From contig NZ_BCTJ01000020.1 of NCBI RefSeq assembly GCF_001571225.1, positions 1 through 64,000 of the forward strand: a stretch of 64,000 nt of DNA. The letters run 5' to 3'. Each line of letters begins with the position of its first letter. Within the stretch, counting starts at the first letter, position 1. Both the position numbers and the translations under genes were made by a program. A model generated the notes under the pieces. That model saw only the letters and a list, made by a program, of their open reading frames with translations. It was not told where the DNA came from and searched no databases. Source of the stretch: Hydrogenophaga palleronii NBRC 102513 (lineage in GTDB: Bacteria > Pseudomonadota > Gammaproteobacteria > Burkholderiales > Burkholderiaceae_C). Shown here in pieces: positions 53,125 to 64,000 of the stretch.

Positions 53125-54489
53125 ATGCTCACACTCGTTGCCTTCGTGGTAGCCCTCGGCCTGTTGATCGCCGTGCACGAGTACGGTCACTACCGGGTGG
53201 CGGTGGCCTGCGGCGTGAAGGTGCTGCGCTTCTCGGTCGGTTTCGGCAAACCCCTGTTCTCCTGGCGCAAGAAAGGCAGCCCGACCGAGTTCACGCTCGG
53301 TGCGCTACCCCTGGGCGGTTATGTGCGCATGCTGGACGAGCGCGAAGCACCGGTGGACCCGGCCGAACGCCACCTGGCTTTCAACACCCAACCCTTGCGC
53401 TCGCGCGCCGCCATCGTGGCCGCCGGCCCGGCCGCCAACCTGCTGCTGGCAATCCTGATCTATGCCATGTTGAACTGGACCGGCGTAGAAGAACCCAAGC
53501 CCATCCTTGCCAGCCCGGTGGCCGGATCGCTGGCCGACCGTGCCGGTCTGCGCGGCGGCGAATGGGTGGCACAGGTGGCCACGCCCGAATCCACGCCCAG
53601 CGACGTTGCCTCTTACGAAGACCTGCGCTGGCACCTCACCCAGGCCGTGCTGTCGAGCGAAGACCTGACGCTCTGGGTGGCGCCGAACGAAGGCGAGCCG
53701 ACGCGGCCGGTGACCCTGCCCTTGAGCGAGCTGGAAGTGCGCGAAGCCGATGCGGCGCTGTTCCAGCGGGTCGGCATCACCAGCCCTTGGAGCGCGCCGG
53801 TGGTGGGCGAGGTCATGGACGGCGGCGCCGCCGCCGCGGCCGGTTTGCGCGCCGGCGACGTGGTGCGCCAGATCAACGGCCAGCCGGTTGGCGACGGTGG
53901 CCGCCTGCGCGGCCTGATCCGCGCGGCCACGGGGCCGGCGGGCCAGCCGGTTGAACAACGCTGGGAGGTGGTGCGCGGCGGTCAGACACTGCAGCTCACC
54001 GTCACACCGGTGCCGGAGCAGCAGGCGGGTGCCTGGGTCGGCCGCGTCGGGGCCTACATCGGTGCTGCGCCCGAGATGGTGACGGTGCGCCACGGCTTGG
54101 TGGACGGGCTGGTCAAAGGTGCGGTGCGCACCTGGGAAGTGTCCTGGCTGACGCTCAAGATGATGGGCCGCATGTTGATCGGCGAGGCCTCGGTGAAGAA
54201 CCTCAGCGGCCCGCTCACCATCGCCGACTACGCGGGCAAGTCCGCCAGCCTCGGTATCACGTCTTACCTGCTGTTTCTCGCCTTGATCAGCGTGAGTCTG
54301 GGCGTGCTCAACCTGCTGCCGCTGCCGGTCCTCGATGGGGGACACCTGATGTATTATCTTTGGGAGGGTGTCACTGGGCGCAGCGTGTCTGATGTCTGGA
54401 TGGAGCGCCTGCAGCGCGGGGGTGTCGTGGTTCTCATGGCGCTCATGTCCGTTGCCTTGTTCAATGATGTGGCCCGCTTGGCTGGCTGA
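53125..54489 (+). CDS. rseP: RIP site-2 protease RseP
   Basis: 454 residues from ATG 53125; an upstream TTG at 53110 is possible. Zinc-metalloprotease motif HEYGH in the first membrane segment, second active-site motif LLPLPVLDGGHL in the third, and two PDZ domains between (about 115-300). It cleaves the anti-sigma factor RseA to release sigma E and clears signal peptide remnants. It precedes bamA, whose product state feeds that same stress response. Confidence 0.96.
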   Translation: MLTLVAFVVALGLLIAVHEYGHYRVAVACGVKVLRFSVGFGKPLFSWRKKGSPTEFTLGALPLGGYVRMLDEREAPVDPAERHLAFNTQPLRSRAAIVAAGPAANLLLAILIYAMLNWTGVEEPKPILASPVAGSLADRAGLRGGEWVAQVATPESTPSDVASYEDLRWHLTQAVLSSEDLTLWVAPNEGEPTRPVTLPLSELEVREADAALFQRVGITSPWSAPVVGEVMDGGAAAAAGLRAGDVVRQINGQPVGDGGRLRGLIRAATGPAGQPVEQRWEVVRGGQTLQLTVTPVPEQQAGAWVGRVGAYIGAAPEMVTVRHGLVDGLVKGAVRTWEVSWLTLKMMGRMLIGEASVKNLSGPLTIADYAGKSASLGITSYLLFLALISVSLGVLNLLPLPVLDGGHLMYYLWEGVTGRSVSDVWMERLQRGGVVVLMALMSVALFNDVARLAG

Positions 54490-54502
54490 ACGCTTCCTTT
54501 CC

Positions 54503-56827
54503 ATGAAAAAAAATACCAGAGGCTTTCGCGGCCTGACCCTTTCAGCGCTCGCGATGGCCTTGCTGTCGGCCTTGCCGGCTTGGGCCGTTGACCCCTTTAC
54601 GTTGCGCGACATCCGGGTGGAGGGCCTGCAGCGTGTGGAGCCCGGCACCGTGTTCGCCTCGCTGCCGTTCCGCATCGGCGACCAGTACAACGACGACAAA
54701 GGTTCGACCGCGATCCGTTCGCTGTTCGGCCTGGGCCTGTTCAGCGACGTGCGCCTGCAGGTCAATGGCGACGTGCTGGTGGTGATCGTGGAAGAACGCC
54801 CGACCGTGGCCGACGTGAGCTTCTCCGGCATCAAGGAATTTGAAGAGGACGTGCTCAAGAAAGCCTTGCGCGACATCGGCCTGACCGACGGCCGTCCGTT
54901 CGACAAGGCGCTGGCCGACCGCGCGGAGCAGGAGCTCAAGCGCCAGTACATCAACCGCAGCATGTACGCCGCGCAGGTGGTGACCACCGTCACGCCGGGC
55001 GAACGCAACCGCGTCAACCTCAACTTCAGCGTGGTCGAAGGCGATGTCGCCAAGATCAAGGAAATCCGCATCGTCGGCAACCAGGCGTTTTCCGAGTCGA
55101 CCCTGCGCAACCTGTTCGACCTCAACACCGGTGGCTGGCTGAGCTGGTACACCAAGTCGGACCGCTACTCACGCGCCAAGCTGAACGCCGACATCGAGAC
55201 CCTGCGCTCCTACTACCTGACGCGCGGTTACCTCGAATTCCGCATCGACTCCACCCAGGTCGCCATCTCCCCCGACAAGGAGGACATGTCCATCACCCTG
55301 AACATCACCGAAGGCAACCGCTATGTGGTGAAGTCGGTGGCACTGGAGGGTGAGTACCTGGGCAAGGAAGAAGAGTTCAAGACGCTGGTGGCCTTGCGTG
55401 CGGGCGAGGCCTACAACGCCGAAAACGAGTCCGCCACGGTGAAGGCCTTCACCGATTATTTCGGCGCCTTCGGTTATGCCTTTGCGCAAGTGGAGCCCAC
55501 GCGCGACATCAATCGCGTGAACAAGCAGGTGTCCTTCGTCATTCGTGCGCAGCCCGCGCGCCGCGTATATGTGCGCCGCATCAACGTCGAAGGCAACAAC
55601 CGCACGCGCGACGAAGTCATCCGGCGCGAGTTCCGCCAGCTGGAATCGGCCTGGTATGACAGCGACCGCATCCGCCTGTCGCGCGACCGCGTGGACCGTC
55701 TCGGCTTCTTCACCCAGGTGGAGGTCGACACCCAGCCGGTGCCGGGCACGCCCGACCAGGTGGACATGACCATCACCGTGGCCGAAAAGCCCACCGGCAA
55801 CCTGTCGCTCGGCGCGGGCTACTCGCAGGCGGAAAAGCTGTCGCTGATCGCCGGCATCCGGCAGGAAAACGTGTTCGGTTCGGGCAACTACCTGGGCGTG
55901 GACGTCAACACCAGCGACTACAACCGCCAGATCGTGGTGAGCACGGTGAACCCGTACTTCACCGCCGACGGTGTCTCGCGCGCCATCGACGTCTATTACC
56001 GCACCACCCAGCCGTACTCACAGCAGGGTGGTGATTACCGCCTGGTCACGCCCGGCATGAGCATCAAGTTCGGTGTGCCTTTCACCGAGCGAGACACAGT
56101 GTTCTTCGGCATCGGCTTCGAGCAGACCCGCATCGAACCCGGCACCGGTTTGCCCGGCGCTTACCAGACCTACTCCGACACCTTCGGTCAGAGCAGCACC
56201 TCGGTGCCCTTGACCATCGGCTGGGCGCGCGATGGCCGAGACAGCTCGCTGGTGCCCACGCAAGGGCGCCTGCAGCGTTTCAACACCGAGTTGGGCATTG
56301 GTGGCGACACCCGCTACCTCAAGGCCAACTACCAGATCCAGCAGTACATTCCGCTGAGCAAGCAGTACACACTGGCTTTCAACGGCGAGCTGGGTTACGG
56401 CAAGGGCCTGGGCGGCCGTCCGTTCCCGTTGTTCAAGAACTTCTACGGTGGCGGCCTCGGTTCGGTGCGCGGCTTCGACCAGGGCACCCTGGGTCCGACC
56501 TCGGCCATCCTGTCGGGGGCGCAGGCCGGGGAACTCGTCAACATCGGCGGCAATCGCAGTATTGCCATGAGCGCAGAGTTCATCACGCCGTTCCCGGGGG
56601 CCGGCAACGACCGCACCCTGCGCATGTTTGGCTTTGTGGACGTGGGCAACGTGTACGGGGAAAATGACACCCGTGCGAACGCCAGAGATTTGCGCGCTTC
56701 CGTGGGCGTGGGCTTGAGCTGGATCTCGCCCGTCGGACCCTTGCGCTTCGCCATCGCCAATCCCATCCGCAAATTCCCTGGCGATAGAATCCAGAAATTC
56801 CAGTTTCAGATCGGAACCTCCTTTTGA
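54503..56827 (+). CDS. bamA: Outer membrane protein assembly factor BamA
   Basis: 774 residues from ATG 54503. A signal peptide ends at LPAWA. Five POTRA domains follow (about 25-430) and then a 16-strand barrel with SVRGFDQGTLGP (the VRGF motif of lid loop L6) and C-terminal Phe (IGTSF). It inserts beta-barrel proteins in the outer membrane. It follows rseP by 13 bases and its stop shares one base with the skp start. Confidence 0.98.
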   Translation: MKKNTRGFRGLTLSALAMALLSALPAWAVDPFTLRDIRVEGLQRVEPGTVFASLPFRIGDQYNDDKGSTAIRSLFGLGLFSDVRLQVNGDVLVVIVEERPTVADVSFSGIKEFEEDVLKKALRDIGLTDGRPFDKALADRAEQELKRQYINRSMYAAQVVTTVTPGERNRVNLNFSVVEGDVAKIKEIRIVGNQAFSESTLRNLFDLNTGGWLSWYTKSDRYSRAKLNADIETLRSYYLTRGYLEFRIDSTQVAISPDKEDMSITLNITEGNRYVVKSVALEGEYLGKEEEFKTLVALRAGEAYNAENESATVKAFTDYFGAFGYAFAQVEPTRDINRVNKQVSFVIRAQPARRVYVRRINVEGNNRTRDEVIRREFRQLESAWYDSDRIRLSRDRVDRLGFFTQVEVDTQPVPGTPDQVDMTITVAEKPTGNLSLGAGYSQAEKLSLIAGIRQENVFGSGNYLGVDVNTSDYNRQIVVSTVNPYFTADGVSRAIDVYYRTTQPYSQQGGDYRLVTPGMSIKFGVPFTERDTVFFGIGFEQTRIEPGTGLPGAYQTYSDTFGQSSTSVPLTIGWARDGRDSSLVPTQGRLQRFNTELGIGGDTRYLKANYQIQQYIPLSKQYTLAFNGELGYGKGLGGRPFPLFKNFYGGGLGSVRGFDQGTLGPTSAILSGAQAGELVNIGGNRSIAMSAEFITPFPGAGNDRTLRMFGFVDVGNVYGENDTRANARDLRASVGVGLSWISPVGPLRFAIANPIRKFPGDRIQKFQFQIGTSF

Positions 56828-57345
56828 TGAAGACTCTTTCCCGCATATTCGACCGACGCAACCTGCTGGCTGCAGCGCTGGGCCTACTGGCCTTCACGGC
56901 GACGGCCCAGGATCTGCGCATCGGTTTCGTGAACACCGACCGCATCTTCCGCGAGGCCAACTTGGCCAAAGCCGCCCAGACCAAGCTGGAAGCGGAATTC
57001 TCGCGGCGTGAGAAGGAAGTGCAGGGCCTGGCCTCTGCACTCAAGACCGCCTCGGAGAAATTCGAGCGCGAAGCTCCGACCCTGCCCGAAGCCCAACGCG
57101 TGGTGCGTCAGCGCCAGCTGGTGGACCAGGACCAAAACTTCCAGCGCAAGCAGCGTGAGTTCCAGGAAGACCTGAACCTGCGCAAGAACGAAGAGCTGCA
57201 AAGCGTGCTGGAACGCGCCAACCGCGTGATCAAGCAAGTGGCCGAAGCCGAGAAGTACGACTTGGTGATCCAGGAAGCCGTGTACATCAACCCCAAGCAC
57301 GACATCACCGACAAGGTGCTGAGCGGCTTGAACGGCGCCAAGTAA
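56827..57345 (+). CDS. skp: Periplasmic chaperone Skp/OmpH
   Basis: 172 residues from ATG 56827, overlapping the bamA stop by one base. A signal peptide ([16 protein letters not shown]) is followed by [15 protein letters not shown] and a long Glu/Arg/Gln-rich coiled tentacle region (about 50-140). Skp holds unfolded outer-membrane proteins for BamA. Order bamA-skp-lpxD is conserved across proteobacteria. Confidence 0.95.
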   Translation: MKTLSRIFDRRNLLAAALGLLAFTATAQDLRIGFVNTDRIFREANLAKAAQTKLEAEFSRREKEVQGLASALKTASEKFEREAPTLPEAQRVVRQRQLVDQDQNFQRKQREFQEDLNLRKNEELQSVLERANRVIKQVAEAEKYDLVIQEAVYINPKHDITDKVLSGLNGAK

Positions 57346-57364
57346 TACCGCAGGGCCAACCCAC

Positions 57365-58417
57365 GTGTCGAGGCCGCTGGGCGAAATCGTCAATGCCCTG
57401 GGCGGTACCCGACACGGTCCGGCCGATCTGCTGATCCACCGCCTGGCCCCCGTGGCCACGGCGGGCCCTGGCGAATTGGCCTTCGTGGCCCAGGCGCGCT
57501 ACGCCAGCCAGATCCAGACCACACGGGCCGATGTGCTCATCGTGCCCGCGTCCTTGCAGGCCCAGGCCCAGGCGCGTGGCGCCTGCATCGTCGCCGACGA
57601 CCCCTACCTCTACTTCGCACGCCTCACCCAGTGGTGGCGGCAGCAGCACGAGACCGTGCCCGCGCCGGGCATCGACCCGCTGGCCAGCATCCACCCCAGT
57701 GCGCGGGTGGAAGAGGGCGCGAGCGTCGGGCCGTTCGTGGTCATCGGTGCACGCGCCCGGGTGGCGCGTGGTGCGCGCATCGGCGCGCACACGGTGCTCG
57801 GTGCCGATGCCCAGGTGGGTGAAAACAGCTTGCTGCATCCGCGTGTGACGCTGGGTGACCGCTGCACGGTGGGCGCGCGCTGCGTGCTGCACCCGGGCGT
57901 GGTGATCGGCGCCGACGGTTTCGGTTTTGCGCCGCACCAGGGTGAGTGGATCAAGATCGAGCAACTCGGTGCGGTGCGCATCGGCAACGATGTCGAGATC
58001 GGCGCCAACACCTGCATCGACCGCGGTGCGCTTGACGACACCGTGATCGAAGACGGCGTCAAGCTCGACAACCTGATCCAGATCGGCCACAACGTGCACA
58101 TCGGCGCGCACACAGCCATGGCCGGCTGCGTCGGTGTGGCGGGCAGCGCCACCATCGGCGCGCACTGCACCATCGGTGGTGGAGCCGTGGTGCTGGGTCA
58201 CCTACGGCTGGCCGATGGCGTGCATGTCTCGGCCGCTTCGGTGGTCACGCGCTCGCTGCTCAAGCCGGGCCAGTACACCGGCATGTTTCCCATCGACGAC
58301 AATGCGAGCTGGGAAAAGAACGCCGCTTCCCTCAAGCAGCTCAACCGCCTGCGCGAACGCCTCAAGGCCGCCGAGCAAGCAATCGAGCAGGCCATACAAA
58401 ACAAGATCAGACCATGA
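57365..58417 (+). CDS. lpxD: UDP-3-O-(3-hydroxyacyl)glucosamine N-acyltransferase
   Basis: 350 residues from GTG 57365. An N-terminal uridine-binding domain precedes left-handed beta-helix hexapeptide repeats (about 105-290), including [16 protein letters not shown] and the catalytic-His region [16 protein letters not shown]-terminal helix is Lys/Glu-rich. Third step of lipid A synthesis. Its TGA overlaps the fabZ ATG. Confidence 0.97.
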   Translation: MSRPLGEIVNALGGTRHGPADLLIHRLAPVATAGPGELAFVAQARYASQIQTTRADVLIVPASLQAQAQARGACIVADDPYLYFARLTQWWRQQHETVPAPGIDPLASIHPSARVEEGASVGPFVVIGARARVARGARIGAHTVLGADAQVGENSLLHPRVTLGDRCTVGARCVLHPGVVIGADGFGFAPHQGEWIKIEQLGAVRIGNDVEIGANTCIDRGALDDTVIEDGVKLDNLIQIGHNVHIGAHTAMAGCVGVAGSATIGAHCTIGGGAVVLGHLRLADGVHVSAASVVTRSLLKPGQYTGMFPIDDNASWEKNAASLKQLNRLRERLKAAEQAIEQAIQNKIRP

Positions 58418-58854
58418 TGGACATTCACGAGATTCTCAAGCAGCTGCCGCACCGTTACCCGTTTCTGTTGGTGGACCGTGTGCTGGAGCTGGAAAACGGC
58501 AAGCGCATCAAGGCGCTCAAGAATGTCACCATCAACGAGCCCTTTTTCGTTGGCCATTTCCCGCACCGCCCGGTGATGCCCGGCGTGCTGATGCTCGAAG
58601 CCATGGCGCAGGTTGCTGCGCTGCTGGCGTTCGACACCATGGGTGTGACGCCAGACGACAAGACCGTGTACTACTTTGCCGGCATCGACGGTGCGCGTTT
58701 CAAGCGGCCGGTTGAACCCGGTGACCAGCTGGTGATGGATGTGGAGCTCGACCGCATGAAGGCCGGTATCTTCAAGTTCAATGGCGTCACGCGCGTGGGC
58801 GAACACGTGGTGTGTGAAGCCACGCTGATGTGCACCATGCGCACCATCGCCTGA
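58414..58854 (+). CDS. fabZ: 3-hydroxyacyl-ACP dehydratase FabZ
   Basis: 146 residues; ATGATG gives two possible starts at 58414 and 58417. Hot-dog fold with [15 protein letters not shown] and the catalytic His/Glu motif [20 protein letters not shown]. It dehydrates 3-hydroxyacyl-ACP and competes with LpxA for the 3-hydroxyacyl-ACP pool, which explains its conserved place between lpxD and lpxA. Confidence 0.98.
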   Translation: MMDIHEILKQLPHRYPFLLVDRVLELENGKRIKALKNVTINEPFFVGHFPHRPVMPGVLMLEAMAQVAALLAFDTMGVTPDDKTVYYFAGIDGARFKRPVEPGDQLVMDVELDRMKAGIFKFNGVTRVGEHVVCEATLMCTMRTIA

Positions 58855-58873
58855 TGGTGCGAGAGGGCGCCCA

Positions 58874-59668
58874 GTGTCTTTGATCCATCCCACCGCCCTG
58901 GTCGATCCGGCGGCGCAGCTCGACAGTTCGGTCAGCGTCGGTCCCTACACGGTGATCGGCCCGCACGTGAAGGTCGGTGCCGGCACCACCATCGGCGCGC
59001 ACTGCGTGATCGAGGGGCACACCACCATTGGCCGCGACAACCGTATCTTCCAGTTCAACTCGCTGGGAGCGGTGCCGCAGGACAAGAAGTACGCGGGCGA
59101 GCCCTGCGAGCTGGTGATTGGTGACCGCAACACGGTGCGTGAGTTCTGCACCTTCAACATCGGCTCGCCCGGCGACCGCGCCGTGACCCAGATCGGCAAC
59201 GACAACTGGATCATGGCCTACGTGCACCTGGCGCACGACTGCGTGGTGGGCAATCACACCATCTTTGCCAACAACTCGCAACTGGCCGGCCACGTGGTGG
59301 TGGACGACTGGGTGATCCTGGGTGGTTTCACCGTGGTGCACCAGTTCGTGCGCATCGGTGCCCACGCCATGACCGCCATGTGTTCGCTGCTGTTCGCCGA
59401 CCTGCCACCGTTCGTGATGTGCCAGGGCCAACCGGCTCAGGCGCGCTCCATGAACTTCGAAGGCCTGCGCCGGCGCGGCTTCTCTCCGGAGCGCATATCT
59501 GCCGTCAAGGCCATGCACAAGGCGCTGTACCGCGATGACCTCAAGCTGGATCAGGCGGTCGAGCGCATTGCCGGCCTGACGGACAAGACGCCCGAAGCCG
59601 CGCCCGACGTGGCCATGATGCTGAACTTCCTCGGGCAGGTGTCGCCCCAGCGCGGCATCGTCCGCTGA
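58874..59668 (+). CDS. lpxA: UDP-N-acetylglucosamine acyltransferase
   Basis: 264 residues from GTG 58874, with AGAGGG upstream. Hexapeptide repeats fill residues 1-180; the catalytic His region is [17 protein letters not shown], and [17 protein letters not shown] is the acyl-chain ruler side. C-terminal helical domain with [11 protein letters not shown]. First step of lipid A synthesis. lpxB follows seven bases later. Confidence 0.98.
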   Translation: MSLIHPTALVDPAAQLDSSVSVGPYTVIGPHVKVGAGTTIGAHCVIEGHTTIGRDNRIFQFNSLGAVPQDKKYAGEPCELVIGDRNTVREFCTFNIGSPGDRAVTQIGNDNWIMAYVHLAHDCVVGNHTIFANNSQLAGHVVVDDWVILGGFTVVHQFVRIGAHAMTAMCSLLFADLPPFVMCQGQPAQARSMNFEGLRRRGFSPERISAVKAMHKALYRDDLKLDQAVERIAGLTDKTPEAAPDVAMMLNFLGQVSPQRGIVR

Positions 59669-59675
59669 GGCCAGC

Positions 59676-60821
59676 ATGCCGGCGACCAAGCGTTTTGCCC
59701 TCGTGGCGGGCGAGACCTCGGGCGACCTGCTGGCCGGCCTGCTGCTGGGCGGGGTGCGCCAGCGCTGGCCCGATCTGAAGTCTTTCGGCATTGGCGGTCC
59801 GCAGATGGCCGCACAGGGTTTCGAGGCCTGGTGGCCGAGCGAGAAGCTGGCCGTGCGTGGGTATGTGGAAGTGCTGCGCCACTACCGCGAGATCGTCGGC
59901 ATCCGCACGCAACTGCAGCAGCGCCTGTTGGGCAGCACCCGGCCCGACGTGTTCATTGGCGTGGATGCGCCCGATTTCAACCTCGATCTCGAAGCCAATC
60001 TGAAGGCGCAGGGCGTGCCGACGGTGCACTTCGTCTGCCCCTCGGTCTGGGCCTGGCGCGCTGACCGGGTGGAGAAAATCCGCCGCAGCGCTGATCACGT
60101 GCTGTGCATCTTCCCGTTTGAACCCGAGCTGCTGGCGCAACACGGCATTGCCGCCACCTACGTCGGCCACCCGCTGGCCAGCGTGATTCCGATGGAGCCC
60201 GACCGTGCTGCGGCGCGCGCCACGCTGGGCTTGCGCGACGAAGACACGGTGGTGGCCATCCTGCCGGGCAGCCGCGCGTCCGAGGTGCAGTACCTGGCGC
60301 AGGTTTTTTTCCAAGCTGCAGCAATGCTGCAGCGTGCGCGCCCCGGCCTGCGTTTTGTGGTGCCGGCGGTGCCTGCATTGCGCGAGCGCATCACCAGCCT
60401 GGCGCGGGCCGCCGGCCTGGGCGACGCACTGCAGGTGCTCTCGGGCCAGTCGCACACGGCGCTGACCGCCTGCAATGTGACGCTGATCGCCAGCGGCACC
60501 GCCACGCTGGAAGCGGCGCTGTTCAAGCGCCCGATGGTGATCGCCTACAACATGAACTGGCTGTCCTGGCAGATCATGCGGCGCAAGCAGTTGCAGCCCT
60601 GGGTGGGCCTGCCCAACATCCTGTGCGGCGACTTCGTGGTGCCCGAGTACCTGCAGGAAGCCGCTTCGCCGCAGGCTTTGTCGCAGGCGGTGTTGGCATG
60701 GCTGGACGCACCTGACAGAATCACGGCCCTGGAGCAGCGTTTCACCACGCTGCACCACACGCTGCGACGAGATACCGCCCAACTGGCCACCGATGCGATC
60801 GAACAAGTTCTTGAAGGCTGA
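59676..60821 (+). CDS. lpxB: Lipid A disaccharide synthase
   Basis: 381 residues of GT family 19. Starts with [15 protein letters not shown], then [38 protein letters not shown] and [10 protein letters not shown], and [19 protein letters not shown] near the C-terminus. It joins UDP-2,3-diacylglucosamine and lipid X. rnhB begins inside its last 29 bases. Confidence 0.98.
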   Translation: MPATKRFALVAGETSGDLLAGLLLGGVRQRWPDLKSFGIGGPQMAAQGFEAWWPSEKLAVRGYVEVLRHYREIVGIRTQLQQRLLGSTRPDVFIGVDAPDFNLDLEANLKAQGVPTVHFVCPSVWAWRADRVEKIRRSADHVLCIFPFEPELLAQHGIAATYVGHPLASVIPMEPDRAAARATLGLRDEDTVVAILPGSRASEVQYLAQVFFQAAAMLQRARPGLRFVVPAVPALRERITSLARAAGLGDALQVLSGQSHTALTACNVTLIASGTATLEAALFKRPMVIAYNMNWLSWQIMRRKQLQPWVGLPNILCGDFVVPEYLQEAASPQALSQAVLAWLDAPDRITALEQRFTTLHHTLRRDTAQLATDAIEQVLEG

Positions 60822-61440
60822 ACAGGCGCCATTGGCCTGGGACGTGCCCGGCCTGCTGGCGGGCGTGGACGAGGCCGGGCGCGGCCCGCTCGCCGGCCCG
60901 GTGGTGGCGGCGGCGGTCATCCTTGACGACCGCGCACCCATCAAGGGCCTGGCCGATTCCAAGCAGCTCACTGCGCTGCGGCGCGAACGCCTGTACGACG
61001 AAATCCGCGCTAAGGCGCTGTGCTGCAGCGTGGCCCAGGCCTCGGTGGAAGAGATCGACCAGCTCAACATCCTGCAGGCCACCTTGCTGGCCATGCGGCG
61101 CGCTGTCGCGGGCCTGCGCCTGAAGCCGGCCAAGGTGCTGGTGGACGGCAACCGCCTGCCGCCGCTGGACGTGCTGGCCGAGGCCATCGTTTCGGGCGAT
61201 GCCCTGGTGCCTTCAATTTCTGCCGCGTCCATCCTGGCCAAGGTCACGCGTGACCGCCTGCTGTGCGAGCTGCATCTGCAGCACCCGGAATACGGCTTCG
61301 ACCGCCACAAGGGTTACGGCACGGCGCAGCACATGCAGGCGCTTCAGGCGCATGGTGCGCTGGCGGTGCACCGCCGTTCTTTCGCGCCGGTAGCCCGCAT
61401 GCTGGTGGTGAGCGCCGACGGCAAGGACGCATCGCCGTGA
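60793..61440 (+). CDS. rnhB: Ribonuclease HII
   Basis: 215 residues from ATG 60793, a 29-base overlap with lpxB; a later start within the first 20 codons is possible. Catalytic acidic residues are in [18 protein letters not shown] and ILVDGN-type VLVDGNRLP; the C-terminal HKGYGTAQH motif is present. It removes ribonucleotides misincorporated in DNA. Its stop overlaps the GTG of the next gene. Confidence 0.97.
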   Translation: MRSNKFLKAEQAPLAWDVPGLLAGVDEAGRGPLAGPVVAAAVILDDRAPIKGLADSKQLTALRRERLYDEIRAKALCCSVAQASVEEIDQLNILQATLLAMRRAVAGLRLKPAKVLVDGNRLPPLDVLAEAIVSGDALVPSISAASILAKVTRDRLLCELHLQHPEYGFDRHKGYGTAQHMQALQAHGALAVHRRSFAPVARMLVVSADGKDASP

Positions 61441-62243
61441 GCGCCACACCCCACGCCATCAGTTCGCGCGACAACCCCTTGCTCAAGCGCCTGCGCCTGC
61501 TGGCACAGGACAGCACGGCTTACCGCAAGAGCGGCCAGGTCTGGCTGGAAGGTGACCACCTGTGTCGCGCCTTGCTCGCGCGCGGCTTGCGACCGGCCAC
61601 GGCGGTGTTCACCGAACGTTTCTGGGTGCAGGCGCCGCACGACCTGCGCGATGCGGCCGACCATGTGGTGACCGTGCCCGACGCGCTCATGGCCGGCATC
61701 AGCGGGCTGGAGTCGCCTGCCGGTGTCGGGTTCGTGTGGGAGCTGCCCGCCGCCCCGACGGTGTTGCCCGGCGTGGCCGCGGTGGTGCTCGACCGGTTGC
61801 AGGATGCCGGCAACGTCGGCTCCATCCTGCGCAGTGCAGCGGCCTTCGGCTTTGGCCAGGTGCTGGCACTCAAGGGCACGGCGGCGCTCTGGTCGCCCAA
61901 GGTGGTGCGCTCGGGCATGGGCGCACACTTCGGGCTCAGGCTGGTGGAAGGCCTGTCGGTCGCCGAGCTGGATGCCCTGGATGTGCCGCTGATCGTCACC
62001 AGTTCACACCGCGGTGACTGGTTGCACCAGGCCGAACTTCCCTGGCCCTGCGCCTGGGTGCTGGGCCACGAGGGGCAGGGCGTGAGCGCTGCGCTGGAGG
62101 CGCGCGCCGGCCAGGCCGTGCGCATCGCACAACCGGGCGGCGAAGAATCGCTCAACGTGGCCGCGGCCGCGGCCATCTGCCTGCACGCCAGTGGTGCACA
62201 ACAGGCCGCGTCGGCCCGGAACGCTGGTCTCCAGACGCTATAA
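61437..62243 (+). CDS. SpoU/TrmH-family RNA 2'-O-methyltransferase
   Basis: 268 residues from GTG 61437, overlapping the rnhB stop (GTGA). A short substrate-binding domain (about 1-95) is followed by the SPOUT knot: [21 protein letters not shown] (motif 1, catalytic Arg), [10 protein letters not shown] (motif 2) and [17 protein letters not shown] (motif 3). It methylates a ribose in rRNA or tRNA; the target cannot be fixed by sequence alone (RlmB and TrmH are relatives). The carA promoter -10 lies over its stop codon. Confidence 0.93.
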   Translation: MSATPHAISSRDNPLLKRLRLLAQDSTAYRKSGQVWLEGDHLCRALLARGLRPATAVFTERFWVQAPHDLRDAADHVVTVPDALMAGISGLESPAGVGFVWELPAAPTVLPGVAAVVLDRLQDAGNVGSILRSAAAFGFGQVLALKGTAALWSPKVVRSGMGAHFGLRLVEGLSVAELDALDVPLIVTSSHRGDWLHQAELPWPCAWVLGHEGQGVSAALEARAGQAVRIAQPGGEESLNVAAAAAICLHASGAQQAASARNAGLQTL

Positions 62244-62410
62244 TTCCGCGGTTTACCCGCAATCGGCGCAATCCCTGCGCGCCCCGGCTTTTCACCCCAG
62301 GTTTTTCACCCGTTTTTGTCCCGGCACTGCCGGTGCGGAGGCGGGCGCAAAGCCTGCGCGGCACCTGCCGCCGGCGCGAGGATGTTGCAGCCCCCAATCT
62401 GGAGAATTCC
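62239..62410 (+). promoter_or_regulatory. carA promoter and leader
   Basis: TATAAT at 62239-62244 overlaps the stop of the methyltransferase gene; the -35 is poor. The predicted leader of about 160 bases is GC-rich and can form hairpins (for example around GCGCAAAGCCTGCGC), but no short peptide or U-tract attenuator was clear. Confidence 0.55.
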
Positions 62411-63577
<1,167 letters not shown>

Positions 63578-63588
63578 GGTCTGCGCCC

Positions 63589-63951
63589 ATGAAGCTCTTC
63601 AGTTTTCCGATGTTTGCGGTGGAGAAGGCGATCGGCAAGCGTTTGCTGACGCTGGACGCGCCGCACAAGGACTGGTTCGCCCAGCGCTGGGCGCAGAAGC
63701 CCTACCGCAAGGCGTTTCTGGAGAACAAGGCCATGCCGCTGGTGACGCTGCTGGCCAAGGGCAAGACCTGGGACGACGAGACCTTCAACACCGAGCTGGC
63801 GGCGTGGGACGCGCGTTTCTACCCTGCCGAAATCGAAGTGCTGCGCCCCATCATCGAAGGCGACGGCCTGCTGCAGCTGATGCAGAAGAACGTGCCCGCC
63901 GAGCGTCTGCAGGCGTTGCTGAACACATTGGACACCCAGCGCCAGGCCTGA
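63589..63951 (+). CDS. Uncharacterised 120-residue protein between carA and carB
   Basis: 120 residues from ATG 63589. Not recognised. It is soluble in appearance, rich in Lys/Trp/Leu (DWFAQRWAQKPYRKAFLENK) with no signal peptide, membrane segment or cysteine. It lies 11 bases after carA and 24 bases before carB, so it is almost certainly translated from the carAB transcript. The frame extends leftward as an antiphase shadow of carA; only the part after 63589 is credible. Confidence 0.75.
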   Translation: MKLFSFPMFAVEKAIGKRLLTLDAPHKDWFAQRWAQKPYRKAFLENKAMPLVTLLAKGKTWDDETFNTELAAWDARFYPAEIEVLRPIIEGDGLLQLMQKNVPAERLQALLNTLDTQRQA

Positions 63952-63975
63952 GCCGGCGCGCACCCATCGCGAACC

Positions 63976-64000
63976 ATGCCCAAAAGAAACGACATACAAA
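63976..64000 (+). CDS. carB: Carbamoyl-phosphate synthase large subunit, first codons only
   Basis: ATG 63976 begins MPKRNDIQ, the near-invariant start of CarB (MPKRTDI). The window ends after eight codons. Position downstream of carA supports the call. Confidence 0.85.

Overview
The window looks like the chromosome of a GC-rich betaproteobacterium of the Burkholderiales, most likely Comamonadaceae (Hydrogenophaga/Acidovorax-like). Evidence: the gene order rpsB-tsf-pyrH-frr-uppS-cdsA-dxr-rseP-bamA-skp-lpxD-fabZ-lpxA-lpxB-rnhB, a PhaR-type PHA regulator, 3-hydroxybutyrate dehydrogenase, two Bug-type solute receptors and high GC throughout. No insertion sequence, CRISPR array, rRNA gene or phage was seen.

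Layout. 1-2 kb: an unidentified Cys-containing protein whose frame is open at the left edge, then a degenerate HD-GYP protein. 2-18 kb: an accessory catabolic block of two leftward operons. The downstream operon (9850 to 1994) has eight genes: a flavin/2Fe-2S reductase, a cytosine-deaminase-family amidohydrolase, a creatininase-family protein, a three-gene ABC importer, a FAD-linked oxidase and a RidA-like protein. It starts at a promoter overlapped by a RutR-type operator, next to a gene for a RutR homologue. The upstream operon (17073 to 10822) encodes a DadA-like oxidase, hydantoinase/oxoprolinase subunits A and B, a Bug receptor and a second RidA. It has a perfect LysR-type palindrome in its promoter and a divergent lysR gene. 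Together they predict uptake and opening of a cyclic amide or amidine (hydantoin, creatinine or pyrimidine-like). The substrate is not determined by sequence.

18-32 kb: DEAD-box helicase, SUI1-family factor, thioredoxin-fold protein, serB, a second Bug receptor, mfd, ispD-ispF, an EnvZ/OmpR-like two-component pair, a small periplasmic protein with a SIMPL-domain protein, bdhA and an alpha/beta hydrolase. 32-46.7 kb: relA, tRNA-Val(GAC), a lower-GC acyltransferase/SGNH gene that looks acquired, phaR, rimO, tRNA-Leu(CAG), rnr, a PuuD-like amidotransferase, yggT, nnr and a second DadA-like oxidase.

46.7-62.2 kb: the conserved translation / isoprenoid / envelope-biogenesis supercluster. It joins ribosomal protein S2, EF-Ts, UMP kinase and ribosome recycling to undecaprenyl-PP and CDP-DAG synthesis, the MEP pathway (dxr; ispD/ispF lie at 26 kb), the sigma-E protease, BAM, Skp and lipid A synthesis, ending in rnhB and an rRNA/tRNA methyltransferase. 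62.2-64 kb: carA, an uncharacterised 120-residue gene and the first codons of carB, cut by the right edge.
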